This document shows, in pieces, positions 45,180 through 54,896 of a DNA stretch of 64,000 nt. This stretch comes from Vallitalea okinawensis (GTDB taxonomy: Bacteria > Bacillota > Clostridia > Lachnospirales > PQDH01). The DNA is taken from contig NZ_PQDH01000002.1 of the NCBI RefSeq assembly GCF_002964605.1, forward strand, positions 791,090-855,089, in the 5' to 3' direction. Position 1 is the first letter of the stretch. Every line of letters begins with the position of its first letter. The notes beneath the pieces were generated by a model. That model worked only from the letters and a program-made list of their open reading frames with translations, did not search any database and had not been told where the DNA came from. Made by a program: the position numbers and the translations under genes.

Positions 45180-46493
45180 ATGACATATTCAACTCAAATG
45201 GATGCTGCTAAAAAAGGCATCGTAACTGAAGCAATGAAAATTGTTGCTAACAAAGAAAATATGGACATTAATACACTTAGAGAAAAGATAGCAAAGGGAA
45301 CTATCGTCATACCAGCTAATAAGAACCATACAAGTATTAGTGCTGAAGGTATTGGAGAAGGCTGTAAAACGAAAATTAACGTCAACCTTGGAATTTCAAA
45401 AGATTGCTATAACATCGAAAAAGAACTTGAGAAAGTACAAACGGCTATTGACATGCATGTAGAATCCATTATGGATCTAAGTAATTACGGAAAAACCGAG
45501 GAGTTCAGAAAGCGTGTCGTTGATATGTCTCCAGCCATGATTGGTACTGTACCTGTATATGATGCATTTGGTTTTTATGAAAAAGAATTGAAAGACATAA
45601 CAGCTAAAGAGTTTCTTGATGTCGTTGATAAACATGGTCAAGATGGTGTAGACTTCGTTACCATTCATGCAGGTATGAATCGAGAAAGTGCTGAAACTTT
45701 TAAGAGAAACCCACGACTAACCAATATTGTATCGCGTGGTGGTTCACTGATGTTTGCATGGATGGAATTAACAGGTAATGAAAATCCGTTTTATGAATAT
45801 TATGATGAGCTATTAGACATTTGTGCTAAATATGATATTACCATCAGCCTTGGTGATGCTTGTCGTCCTGGTTCTATTGCAGATTCCACTGATGCTTCCC
45901 AGATTAAAGAGCTGATTACTTTAGGTGAATTAACAAAAAGAGCTTGGGCTAAGAATGTTCAGGTTATGATAGAGGGTCCTGGCCACATGGCATTAGATGA
46001 AATTAAGGCTAATATGCTATTAGAGAAAAAGCTATGCCATAATGCACCTTTCTATGTATTAGGCCCTTTAGTAACAGATGTAGCCCCAGGCTATGACCAC
46101 ATTACTGGTGCAATTGGTGGAGCTATTGCAGCTTCTTCAGGTGCCGATTTCTTATGTTATGTAACGCCTGCCGAACATTTAAGGTTACCTACTCTAGATG
46201 ATATGAAAGAAGGTATTATCGCATCAAAGATAGCCGCTCATGCTGGTGATATTGCAAAGAAAATTCCAGGTGCTAGAGCTTGGGATAATGCTATGAGCCA
46301 TGCAAGACAACAACTGGATTGGGACAAGATGTTTGACTTAGCTATTGACTCCGAAAAAGCTCGTCGCTATCGTAAGGACGCTAAACTTGAAGATGAAAAA
46401 ACCTGTTCCATGTGCGGTAAAATGTGTGCCATTCGTAATGTCAATAAAGTATTGGATGGAGAAGATATTAATATACTAAGAAATGATGCCTAA
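45180..46493 (+). CDS. thiC: Phosphomethylpyrimidine (HMP-P) synthase
   Basis: A 437-residue radical-SAM enzyme that makes HMP-P from aminoimidazole ribotide. The C-terminal CSMCGKMC segment (CxxCxxxxC) binds the iron-sulfur cluster. Other marks: a [10 protein letters not shown] segment, [19 protein letters not shown] and [19 protein letters not shown] precedes the ATG. Typical of a strict anaerobe. Together with ThiW the cell can make HMP and import the thiazole. Confidence 0.98.
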   Translation: MTYSTQMDAAKKGIVTEAMKIVANKENMDINTLREKIAKGTIVIPANKNHTSISAEGIGEGCKTKINVNLGISKDCYNIEKELEKVQTAIDMHVESIMDLSNYGKTEEFRKRVVDMSPAMIGTVPVYDAFGFYEKELKDITAKEFLDVVDKHGQDGVDFVTIHAGMNRESAETFKRNPRLTNIVSRGGSLMFAWMELTGNENPFYEYYDELLDICAKYDITISLGDACRPGSIADSTDASQIKELITLGELTKRAWAKNVQVMIEGPGHMALDEIKANMLLEKKLCHNAPFYVLGPLVTDVAPGYDHITGAIGGAIAASSGADFLCYVTPAEHLRLPTLDDMKEGIIASKIAAHAGDIAKKIPGARAWDNAMSHARQQLDWDKMFDLAIDSEKARRYRKDAKLEDEKTCSMCGKMCAIRNVNKVLDGEDINILRNDA

Positions 46494-46510
46494 ATGAGAT
46501 AATATTCATA

Positions 46511-46551
46511 TAACCCTACCTAAAAAATCACTTAGGTAGGGTTAATCTTTT
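46511..46551 (+). terminator. Terminator after thiC
   Basis: The perfect 13-bp stem TAACCCTACCTAA/TTAGGTAGGGTTA (46511-46523 with 46532-46544) is followed by ATCTTTT. Confidence 0.75.
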
Positions 46552-46562
46552 GGAGTTATCCA

Positions 46563-47456
46563 TTAGCTATACCAACTTAATAAATCCGTACTCTTAAGTA
46601 CTGCTAATGCAGCTCCATGTTTATCATCGTATTCACCATGTATAAACATTAACAAGGATCCTGAATTATTACGATCATCGATAACCATACCTGCAGATGG
46701 TCCATTAGGTGCCCAATCGTAGAAGCTTTCTTCAATAGATAATGTTTGAATATTTGACCAGTGAAATAAATCTTCAGACTTGGCCATACACATACCCCGC
46801 CCTGGTCTACATGGAGTAAAAAACATCATATACGACCCATCTTGATGGATAATACAAGGATTCTCGATCGTAGAGCTATCAGGCATTTGCTCACTTGTCA
46901 ACACTGGTTCATCATGGTCTACCCAACTCTCTAGGTCTTTAGATATCATAACACCAATCTTGCCCTCTGTCTTATAAAAACAGAAAAAGGAATCGTTACG
47001 TTTTTCAATATAAGGATCAATTTGACGATGAGATTTTGACCATTTTGCTGTACACCCTTCTTGCTTTAAGCATTTAGGTTCAGACCAATTTCTTAAATCT
47101 TCACTCTCCATAAGCCATAACCGACTGTCTTTACTTCCCCAAAGTTCACCTTCATTGATAGGATAGGATTGTACACAAAGGTACCATTTCTCCTTATGTC
47201 TGAATACGTTACCTGGACTTGAGAAATTTAATTCTGAATCCTGCAATATAATAGGCTGACTCCAGTTATCTAGGTCAGTACTTTCTGTTAAGCCCAATTT
47301 TAATCTCCTTTTACCTTCTTTCTCTTCCACTAAAGTATGATAGCAAAAATAGGTTCCCTCATGATAAATGACAGCTGGGTCTCGTATAAAGTAGTCAGGT
47401 CTTAAATCTAAAACAGGGTTATTAATTGTATGCTTGATACTCACTAATCTCAACAT
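46563..47456 (-). CDS. Glycoside hydrolase, five-bladed beta-propeller (GH43-like)
   Basis: A 297-residue beta-propeller protein of the GH43/GH32-like superfamily. A catalytic-base-like Asp in RDPAVIYHEGTYF, a propeller repeat in each blade (for example DLDNWSQP, DLRNWSEP, DLESWVDH, DLFHWSN, DLLSWYS) and DSSTIENPCIIHQDGSY. It has no signal peptide. Several tiny alternative starts exist: ATG at 47456 directly abuts GAGG, and TTG or GTG codons 1-4 residues later are possible. Substrate unknown; no sugar genes are adjacent. Confidence 0.75.
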   Translation of the reverse strand: MLRLVSIKHTINNPVLDLRPDYFIRDPAVIYHEGTYFCYHTLVEEKEGKRRLKLGLTESTDLDNWSQPIILQDSELNFSSPGNVFRHKEKWYLCVQSYPINEGELWGSKDSRLWLMESEDLRNWSEPKCLKQEGCTAKWSKSHRQIDPYIEKRNDSFFCFYKTEGKIGVMISKDLESWVDHDEPVLTSEQMPDSSTIENPCIIHQDGSYMMFFTPCRPGRGMCMAKSEDLFHWSNIQTLSIEESFYDWAPNGPSAGMVIDDRNNSGSLLMFIHGEYDDKHGAALAVLKSTDLLSWYS

Positions 47457-47591
47457 CCTCTCTACACATATGTTGATTAATAAACTTTTATATCAACTTC
47501 ATAATAATAAAAAAAGTAAATTTAATCTTTGCATTTGTTGCTTTAATCTTATTGTAATCGCGCATATTATGCTATTCAATATCTAATGGAT

Positions 47592-47635
47592 CAAAAAAAG
47601 CCTGACCTAGTTTCCTATACTTTGGTCAGTCTTTT
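47592..47635 (-). terminator. Terminator after the SNF2 gene
   Basis: GACTGACC (minus strand) pairs with GGTCAGGC in an imperfect stem with a long loop, ending in a run of seven Ts on the minus strand. Confidence 0.7.
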
Positions 47636-47640
47636 TATCG

Positions 47641-50600
47641 TTAATCTTCAAATAGTGCAAAGATCTCTTCCTTATTCATTTTACTGATGAGTGAATCTCC
47701 TGGTGAAATGACACTCTCTACTAAATGTTTCTTTTTATCTTTTAATTTAAATATCTTTTCTTCAATGGTACCTCGTGTTAATAGACGTATTACCTGCACT
47801 TTATTTTCTTGACCTATTCTATATGCTCTATCAGTTGCTTGTTCTTCAACTGCTGGATTCCACCATGGATCATAATGTATGACCATATCAGCACTAGTTA
47901 AGTTTAGACCAGTTCCACCTGCTTTTAGTGAGATTAAAAAGATTTCCCTTTCCCCATTATTAAAAGCCTTTACACGCTCTATGCGTTCATTACTTTTAAC
48001 AGAACCGTCTAAATAGAAATATTCTATTCCCATCTTTGTCAACATTTTTTCTATAATCTTCAGCATGGAAGTAAATTGTGAAAAAATAAGTATCCGATGC
48101 TTTCCTGCTATAGCTTCTTCCACTAATTCTTGCAACAATTCTAATTTACCACTGTCCCCTTCATAGTCTTCCATAAATAGTTCTGGATGACAACAAATCT
48201 GGCGCAATCTTGTTAAAAGTGCTAAAATCTTAATTTTACTTCTCTCATAACCACGTTCACTGATTTCACCGTATATTTCTTCTTTTACCTTTTCTAAATA
48301 ACTCACATAAAGTTTTTTCTGCTCCATGGTAAGTTCACAAGTCTTGACATCTTCAATCTTGGGAGGTAATTCTTTTAGTACATCCTTCTTCATTCTTCTA
48401 AGAATAAATGGATTGATTTGTCTGCTTAATAAACGAATTGCCCTTTTATTTTGATCTTTAACAATAGGACGTTCATACCGTTCTGCAAAGTTCCCATAAC
48501 TAAACAAATATCCGGGCATAAGAAAATCAAAAATAGACCATAATTCCTTTAATGAATTTTCAATAGGTGTTCCAGTTAAAGCAAAATACCCTTTAGCTTG
48601 AATGTCCTTTACAGCTTTTGATAATAATGCATTAGGATTCTTAATGTACTGCGCCTCATCAATAATGCAATAGCCAAATTCAATGATTTTATAAAGGTCG
48701 ATATCATTGCGGACTAGAGCATAGGAGGTAAGTACCATGTGTTCATCTCCAATGTCCTTAATCAACTCTTTTCTGGTAACTTTATCTCCGCTCACCACTG
48801 TAACATTTAACTCCGGCGCAAACTTCATGATTTCATCTTTCCAGTTATAAACCAACGAAGTTGGTGCTACGACAATGGATGGTTTCTTCATGCTTTCATA
48901 CTCTGATAGAATAAATGCAATCGTCTGTAAGGTCTTTCCTAGACCCATATCATCAGCAAGTATTCCTCCAAAATTGTAAGCACTTAAGGTTTTGAGCCAC
49001 TTATAACCTGTTACCTGATAATCTCGTAAAATAGAATTTAATGTATCAGGAACTTTATATTCCATATCCTCAGGCTCATGGACGTTCTCAACAAGATCCC
49101 TGAAGGTCTTACTCCTATGGAAATTTAAGGCTTTATTCTCTTTTAAATAATCATTAATATACATAGCTCTATATTGAGGCACAGTTACTGACCCATTATT
49201 TAGATCTGCTTTTTTTAAATCTAAATTATCCATAAAAGCCATAAAGCCATAAAAATCATCATTATCTATATTAAAAATTGAACCGTTTTTAGCACGATAA
49301 TAACGTTTTTTCTCTTTAACGCTTTTATAGAGTTCATAAAACTCGGTAGGATCAATACCTTCTACTGAAAAAGTATACTCTAAGAAGTTTAATCGTTCAG
49401 CAAATCGAATGTCGTTCTTAATGGTAGGCTGATGAACTAATGGTATCTTTTTAAAACTTTCAGAGTAGTAAATTTGACATAGTGTACTTAACTTAGGTAA
49501 TACTTCAAAAATAAAACCATACATCACTTCTTCTTCATCTATACAAAGTTGCCCTCTACCATCTGCATATTCTAAATAAGGAGTTAATAAGACTTTGACC
49601 TTACTTTCTCCAGCTGCATCTCTTTGAACAATAAGCTCATCACTTTTCAAATTTTTCTCATCTGTAAAAGCATTAAACTCAAACTGATCGTAAACAAAAG
49701 TACTCTTAATCAATAATCCTTCCTCACCTTGATCAATATAAACTTTTGATACTAACCCAGCTTCTATGATCTTGTCTTTTATGGATGAAGCCATCTGGAT
49801 TTCTACCCACCCTTTTAAAGCGGTTAGCACTTCGCTTATAAATGCATCACGATGTCCCCCAGAGAAGTTAATGATACCCCTTCTTTTATAGGCTTCTTCA
49901 TAGAGGAGTTTAAAGTAACGACTTTTGGATGAATCAAGATGATAGATATCCTCCCTAAAATAGACATACTCAGCATCCTCTGTTAGTAAGTAATAATCTT
50001 CGACGTGAAGGAAATGTACTTCAAGGCGTCTGCCTAGTTCCTCAATTTTAAGTTGTACTGGTAGGGACTCATGGTTGGTGTTTTTTATTTTCCCTTTAGA
50101 TGTCATACCTTCTAAAATAAAGCTTTTATCACCTAAAGCTGCGAAAACTCGTTTTAAATACAGATCATTAAGATGAGCCGTTTTACCACTAATCACCTTG
50201 GGTAAATATCGATTATATCCTGTTTGCTTATTATAGGCATATATTTCATAGATTTCTTTAATAACTTGAAACAACTTAACATATTCCTCATCGAATTGAT
50301 GAACACTGGGATAATAAGTGAAATGTTTACCAAAATCCATAGGAAGGTGGTTATTCCATGCATGAAAAAAAGTATTGTAATCTTTAAGAACATAAAGTTG
50401 ATGTTCTCCCATTTTTATATACAAAGACATGTTTAATTTACGACCTTTGAAAAATTCTTGAGATTTTTCAGCATTCATATAAACTTCCACATGACATTTT
50501 CTTTTTTCGGTTCCAAATTCCAGAGACTGCTCTCTTCTAAAAGCTTCAATTAAATTTGTTTCTTCATCAGAAGTAAAATGACTTGTTGATAGATCCTTTA

Positions 50601-50916
50601 ATATATCTTGTTGATGTTGTTGCTTATTAAATTTTTCATTACATTGTTTCATGGTAGCAACAACGTGCTTACAAGCACCAGTATATTTTGCAAATGCAGG
50701 GCAAGAACAGTGAAAGCTACTCATATCCCCCCCACCAGTAAACTGAATAGTTACCTGATAATACTCTTCTCCTGTAACAACACCGTTTATTTGTTTTGTA
50801 ATTGTATCATAATAAAGCTCTTCCACAGCCCCTTGGCGATAGTACTTTAATCCTCTAATATAGATATTGGGGTTGGCAACTAATGCTTTAATTTCATCAT
50901 CTCTAAAATATTTCAT
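47641..50916 (-). CDS. SWIM zinc-finger SNF2-family helicase
   Basis: A 1091-residue protein. An N-terminal SWIM zinc finger (CSCPAFAKYTGACKH, about residues 70-85), a long middle region, then SNF2 ATPase lobes with LADDMGLGKTLQT (Walker A), IIDEAQYI (motif II, DEAQ), ALTGTPIEN and, in the second lobe, HYDPWWNPAVEEQATDRAYRIGQ. This is a standard bacterial SNF2 translocase, likely remodelling protein-DNA complexes. Single gene. Not near any defence gene in this window, so a chromosome-maintenance role is the neutral reading. Confidence 0.93.
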   Translation of the reverse strand: MKYFRDDEIKALVANPNIYIRGLKYYRQGAVEELYYDTITKQINGVVTGEEYYQVTIQFTGGGDMSSFHCSCPAFAKYTGACKHVVATMKQCNEKFNKQQHQQDILKDLSTSHFTSDEETNLIEAFRREQSLEFGTEKRKCHVEVYMNAEKSQEFFKGRKLNMSLYIKMGEHQLYVLKDYNTFFHAWNNHLPMDFGKHFTYYPSVHQFDEEYVKLFQVIKEIYEIYAYNKQTGYNRYLPKVISGKTAHLNDLYLKRVFAALGDKSFILEGMTSKGKIKNTNHESLPVQLKIEELGRRLEVHFLHVEDYYLLTEDAEYVYFREDIYHLDSSKSRYFKLLYEEAYKRRGIINFSGGHRDAFISEVLTALKGWVEIQMASSIKDKIIEAGLVSKVYIDQGEEGLLIKSTFVYDQFEFNAFTDEKNLKSDELIVQRDAAGESKVKVLLTPYLEYADGRGQLCIDEEEVMYGFIFEVLPKLSTLCQIYYSESFKKIPLVHQPTIKNDIRFAERLNFLEYTFSVEGIDPTEFYELYKSVKEKKRYYRAKNGSIFNIDNDDFYGFMAFMDNLDLKKADLNNGSVTVPQYRAMYINDYLKENKALNFHRSKTFRDLVENVHEPEDMEYKVPDTLNSILRDYQVTGYKWLKTLSAYNFGGILADDMGLGKTLQTIAFILSEYESMKKPSIVVAPTSLVYNWKDEIMKFAPELNVTVVSGDKVTRKELIKDIGDEHMVLTSYALVRNDIDLYKIIEFGYCIIDEAQYIKNPNALLSKAVKDIQAKGYFALTGTPIENSLKELWSIFDFLMPGYLFSYGNFAERYERPIVKDQNKRAIRLLSRQINPFILRRMKKDVLKELPPKIEDVKTCELTMEQKKLYVSYLEKVKEEIYGEISERGYERSKIKILALLTRLRQICCHPELFMEDYEGDSGKLELLQELVEEAIAGKHRILIFSQFTSMLKIIEKMLTKMGIEYFYLDGSVKSNERIERVKAFNNGEREIFLISLKAGGTGLNLTSADMVIHYDPWWNPAVEEQATDRAYRIGQENKVQVIRLLTRGTIEEKIFKLKDKKKHLVESVISPGDSLISKMNKEEIFALFED

Positions 50917-51037
50917 GACTCATCAACCTAACTTTACGACTTAACTAACTATAACTATATCATTAAGTGGATTAATAGTAAATATTCATTACTAACACCC
51001 TTAAAAATTAATTTTATAAAATTTTTTTGAAAACTTC

Positions 51038-51066
51038 TTGTTATTTGGAAATAGTTGTGTTAAAAT
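51038..51066 (+). promoter_or_regulatory. argS T-box promoter
   Basis: -35 TTGTTA (51038-51043), a 17-bp spacer and -10 TAAAAT (51061-51066), immediately upstream of the T-box leader. Confidence 0.7.
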
Positions 51067-51084
51067 ATTTCAAAATAATAACTG

Positions 51085-51314
51085 ATTAATTCGATGATTT
51101 GGAAAAGTATAATTACTCCCTTATACCAGCGATTCAGGGCAGAGTGGAAGCCTGATTATAAAAGTATTTAGAAAACGCTCCAATGAGAATTCTTCTGAAC
51201 CTATCAGTAGGAAGAACGTCATCCCAGCGATAATGGGTATAGAGTTGGCTCACTATTGAGCAACAAGAGTGGTACCGCGGTCCCCCGTCTCTTATTAGAG
51301 GCGGGGTTTTATAT
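51085..51314 (+). promoter_or_regulatory. T-box leader of argS (CGC specifier)
   Basis: T-box core AGAGTGGTACCGCGG at 51266-51280, followed by a strong terminator (CCCCGTCTC-ttatta-GAGGCGGGG, then TTTT). Stem I around 51130-51185 has an apical GGGCAGAGTGGAAGCC. The specifier codon CGC (Arg) is at 51176-51178, four bases before ATGAG, exactly as UGG is in the trp leader. Confidence 0.93.
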
Positions 51315-51341
51315 TGCATTAATTTTGGAAGGAGAATTTCA

Positions 51342-53030
51342 ATGGAAAAAATCAAAATGACTATTCAAGAACTTTTGGCATCCTACCTCAATGTATCTAA
51401 GGAGCAAATATTGTTTACAACACCTCCATCTTCAGAATTAGGTGATCTTGCTCTCCCTTGCTTTACTTTTGCTAAATCTCTCAGAAAGTCACCTATATTG
51501 ATCAGTGAAGATATTCAAGAGTTTTTAGTAACTCAAGATTACGACTTCATTTCTCACATTGAAACCAAACAAGGATACGTCAATATCTATTTTAATAAGA
51601 CTTATATCACACAGCATACTATTGAAGCTATTCAGGATAAAAAAGATTTCTATGGTTCTAACCAGCTTGGTATTGGTAAAGAAGCTCTTATTGAGCATAC
51701 TTCTATCAATCCAAACGCATCGCCTCATATTGGCCGTGCTCGTAATGCACTTATTGGTGATGTTATTAGTCGATTACTTAAATTTGAAGGTTTCAGTGTA
51801 GACACACAATATTTTGTCAACGATATTGGTAAACAAATCGCTATGCTTGTCTATGCTGCCTCTGATTTAGAAAGTATTGAGTTTAAAGATCTTTTAAAAC
51901 TCTATGTTGATATTAACAACACCATTAAAGAAAACCCTGAGCTGGAGAACGAAATCTTTGATCTTCTAAGTCGTTTTGAATCTGGTGAAGAGCTTATTGT
52001 TAAAGCTTTTAAAAAGATTGTAGATGTTTGTATAGAGGGACAGACGGGGCTTCTCAGTGAATTAGGTATTCATTATGATACATTTAAATATGAGTCAGAC
52101 TATATTTTCTCTCATCGACTCCTGGATATCCTAGAAGCCTTTAAGCAAACTCCTTACTTAGAAGAAGATGAAAGTGGGCGTTATGTACTTAATCTTTCCA
52201 AGTATGAATTACCTATGAAAGCACCTTATTTAGTACTGACCAGAAAAGATAAAACCTCTTTATATGTTCTTCGTGATATTGCTTATACCATTGATAAAAT
52301 AAAGCAAAACCCTCACCACAACTTTATATTACTTGGTGAGGATCAAAAGCTATATTTCAAGCAACTTAGTGCAGCTCTTGATATTCTGGGATACCCTTCC
52401 CCTAAGGCTATCCACTATTCTTTCGTCCTGCTTAAAGAAGGAAAGATGGCAACTAGAGAAGGAAAAGTTGTACTATTAGAGGATTTCATGAAAGAAGCTG
52501 TTGTAAAAGTAGAAACCTATGTGACAGAATCTAATCATACCATTGCAGATAAGAAGACTATTAAAGCTATCGCTTATGGTGCAGTTAAATATGCTATCCT
52601 TAAGGTTGACAATGATAGAAATGTAACTTTCAACTGGGATCATGCACTGAGTTTTGAAGGAGATTCTGGACCTTATATCCAATACAGCTATGCTCGAATC
52701 CAGTCCATATTAAAGAAGGTACCTACTATCGAATCAGATAGGGTTGACTATAGCTTACTAGATTCTCTTGAAGAATATGAATTGGTGAAGCATTTAAACC
52801 AGATGTCAGAAATAATTAAGAAATCCTTAGAAGAAAAAAGTCCACATTTATTAGCGCAATATGCCTATCAAACAGCAAAGAAATTCTCAAGTTTCTATCA
52901 CCATTGTCCTATCATGACAGCTGATAGTGAAAAACTTAAACATAGCCGCCTAGCCCTCATTCAATGCGTTGCACAAGTAATAAAGAATACTTTGTCTATA
53001 TTGGGTATTGATGTAGTAGATAGTATGTAA
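51342..53030 (+). CDS. argS: Arginyl-tRNA synthetase
   Basis: A 562-residue class I synthetase. The HIGH-type motif is SPHIGRAR, the second motif is KMATREGKVV in the KMSKS place (ArgRS often lacks the canonical KMSKS), and the C-terminal helical domain binds the anticodon. AAGGAG precedes the ATG. It is controlled by an Arg T-box. Confidence 0.96.
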   Translation: MEKIKMTIQELLASYLNVSKEQILFTTPPSSELGDLALPCFTFAKSLRKSPILISEDIQEFLVTQDYDFISHIETKQGYVNIYFNKTYITQHTIEAIQDKKDFYGSNQLGIGKEALIEHTSINPNASPHIGRARNALIGDVISRLLKFEGFSVDTQYFVNDIGKQIAMLVYAASDLESIEFKDLLKLYVDINNTIKENPELENEIFDLLSRFESGEELIVKAFKKIVDVCIEGQTGLLSELGIHYDTFKYESDYIFSHRLLDILEAFKQTPYLEEDESGRYVLNLSKYELPMKAPYLVLTRKDKTSLYVLRDIAYTIDKIKQNPHHNFILLGEDQKLYFKQLSAALDILGYPSPKAIHYSFVLLKEGKMATREGKVVLLEDFMKEAVVKVETYVTESNHTIADKKTIKAIAYGAVKYAILKVDNDRNVTFNWDHALSFEGDSGPYIQYSYARIQSILKKVPTIESDRVDYSLLDSLEEYELVKHLNQMSEIIKKSLEEKSPHLLAQYAYQTAKKFSSFYHHCPIMTADSEKLKHSRLALIQCVAQVIKNTLSILGIDVVDSM

Positions 53031-53125
53031 TAAGCACTTGCCTCGTTTTCAAGTAATACATCTATATCATTATTCATACATTTAACATATGAGGGTCACC
53101 TATTACTATTAAAGTAGGGGTAAAT

Positions 53126-54838
53126 ATGAGACAAGTGAACTTGAAAAATAATATAAATCTTCATGATATCATAACATCTAATAACTATCTAGATATTTAT
53201 CACCGTGTCACAGCTAATCTTGAGGAGGATGCTAAAGAAGCCGGTGCAGCCTATATTCAGCAGATATTACAGGACTGGGCGGTCTTTCATATTGAAGTAC
53301 CTCCAGAAGAGTGCGAAGACTTTTATTTAAGTGGTGAATACTTTGTTATACCCAATGTATATGGCTTAACAAGTATTAGCAGTATGGAAATAGCAGGGAT
53401 CGGACCAGTATTAAAAAGTGACACTTTAGATTTAAGCGGTAGAGATGTAATAGTAGCAGTAATCGATACTGGCATAGATTATACACACGAGGCTTTTATT
53501 TATGAAGATAATACAAGCAAAATAATGAGTATCTGGGATCAAACAATAGAAGGTACTCCTCCAGATGGATTTTTTTATGGCGCTGAGTACAGCAATGAGC
53601 AGATTAATAAAGCTATAAATTCTGAGGATCCACTTTCTATTGTTCCTTCTGTTGATGAGGTGGGTCATGGTACTTTTTTAGCTGGTATTGCAGCTGGAAG
53701 ACCTAATAGAAGAGAGCAATTCCAAGGTGCTGCACCTGATGCTAACTTGGTTATTGTCAAACTGAAACAGGCTAAGAAATGCATCAAAGACTTTTTTAAG
53801 ATAAAAGAAGGTGCCATAGCATTTCAAACCAATGATATTTATCAAGGTGTTAAGTATGTTTTAGATAAATACAGAGAATTTAATCAGCCAATCGCTATAC
53901 TCTTTGCTGGTGCATCAAATGATGGTCCTCATAATGGAACTAATGAGCTAGAAGAGTTTTTGGCTGCACAAGGCGATTCCGTAGGTGTTGTAATCGTTAC
54001 GTCTGCTGGAAATGAAGCCAACGCAGCCCACCATTATCATGGGAAGTTTAAAGAAGGTGTAGGACAAATTAATGTGGATCTTCATGTTGCTGAAGACGAG
54101 AATGGTGTATTTCTAAATATGTGGGTTCCACTACCAGACCAATTAAGTGTAGAATTGATTTCCCCAAGCGGTGTTTCTACTGGAGTTATTCCCCCTAAAC
54201 TACGCCAATGGCAAAATAATATCTTTCCATTAGAAGCTTCTGTTATTCGAACCCATTATGATTTAGTTGAAGAGAGAGCTGCTGAAGAATCAATTGCAAT
54301 CATTATAGAGAACCCTTTACCAGGTTTGTGGACACTTATAGTACATGGCGAGATCGTCATTAATGGTGAGTTTGATATTTATTTACCCATTAGACCATTT
54401 ATAGAGGAAGATACAATATTTCTAAGTCCAGACCCTAATACAACTGTTGTTATACCATCAACTAATCCCCAAACCATAACTGTAGGTGCATATAATGAGA
54501 TAATCAATAGCATCTATTTACCATCTGGTCGAGGTTATACAAGGGATAACCGTATCAAACCTGATCTTGTAGCTCCTGGTGTAGATGTCTTGGGTCCTTA
54601 TCCCAACAACCAATATATCAGCATGTCAGGTACTAGTGTTGCATCTGCAATTGCAGCTGGTGCTAGTGCTCTATTACTTGAATGGGGCATTATTAAAGAA
54701 AATGATACCACCATGAATACAACCTCTACTAAAACTTACTTAGCTCGAGGAGCTAAACGCAGAGCTGGTATTCGGTACCCTAATCGTGAATGGGGATATG
54801 GTGAACTAGATCTATTTAATGTATTTCGAATCATTTAA
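53126..54838 (+). CDS. S8 subtilase, Csp-like
   Basis: A 570-residue subtilisin-family protease. The catalytic triad is complete: Asp114 (VIDTGID), His181 (VGHGTFLAG) and Ser504 (SMSGTSVAS). A beta-rich domain of about 200 residues lies between His and Ser, and there is an N-terminal region of about 100 residues that may act as a prodomain. There is no signal peptide. The layout and length are those of clostridial Csp germination proteases and their vegetative relatives. Its neighbours give no clue to the substrate; no SleC is nearby. AGGGG precedes the ATG. Confidence 0.9.
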   Translation: MRQVNLKNNINLHDIITSNNYLDIYHRVTANLEEDAKEAGAAYIQQILQDWAVFHIEVPPEECEDFYLSGEYFVIPNVYGLTSISSMEIAGIGPVLKSDTLDLSGRDVIVAVIDTGIDYTHEAFIYEDNTSKIMSIWDQTIEGTPPDGFFYGAEYSNEQINKAINSEDPLSIVPSVDEVGHGTFLAGIAAGRPNRREQFQGAAPDANLVIVKLKQAKKCIKDFFKIKEGAIAFQTNDIYQGVKYVLDKYREFNQPIAILFAGASNDGPHNGTNELEEFLAAQGDSVGVVIVTSAGNEANAAHHYHGKFKEGVGQINVDLHVAEDENGVFLNMWVPLPDQLSVELISPSGVSTGVIPPKLRQWQNNIFPLEASVIRTHYDLVEERAAEESIAIIIENPLPGLWTLIVHGEIVINGEFDIYLPIRPFIEEDTIFLSPDPNTTVVIPSTNPQTITVGAYNEIINSIYLPSGRGYTRDNRIKPDLVAPGVDVLGPYPNNQYISMSGTSVASAIAAGASALLLEWGIIKENDTTMNTTSTKTYLARGAKRRAGIRYPNREWGYGELDLFNVFRII

Positions 54839-54863
54839 ATTATAAGACTATATATAAGAAATT

Positions 54864-54890
54864 AAAAAGGATAGCGGAAGCTATCCCTTT
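54864..54890. terminator. Bidirectional terminator between subtilase and aminopeptidase genes
   Basis: The 7-bp stem GGATAGC-ggaa-GCTATCC, with A/T tracts on both sides, lies between convergent genes. Confidence 0.8.
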
Positions 54891-54896
54891 ATACTT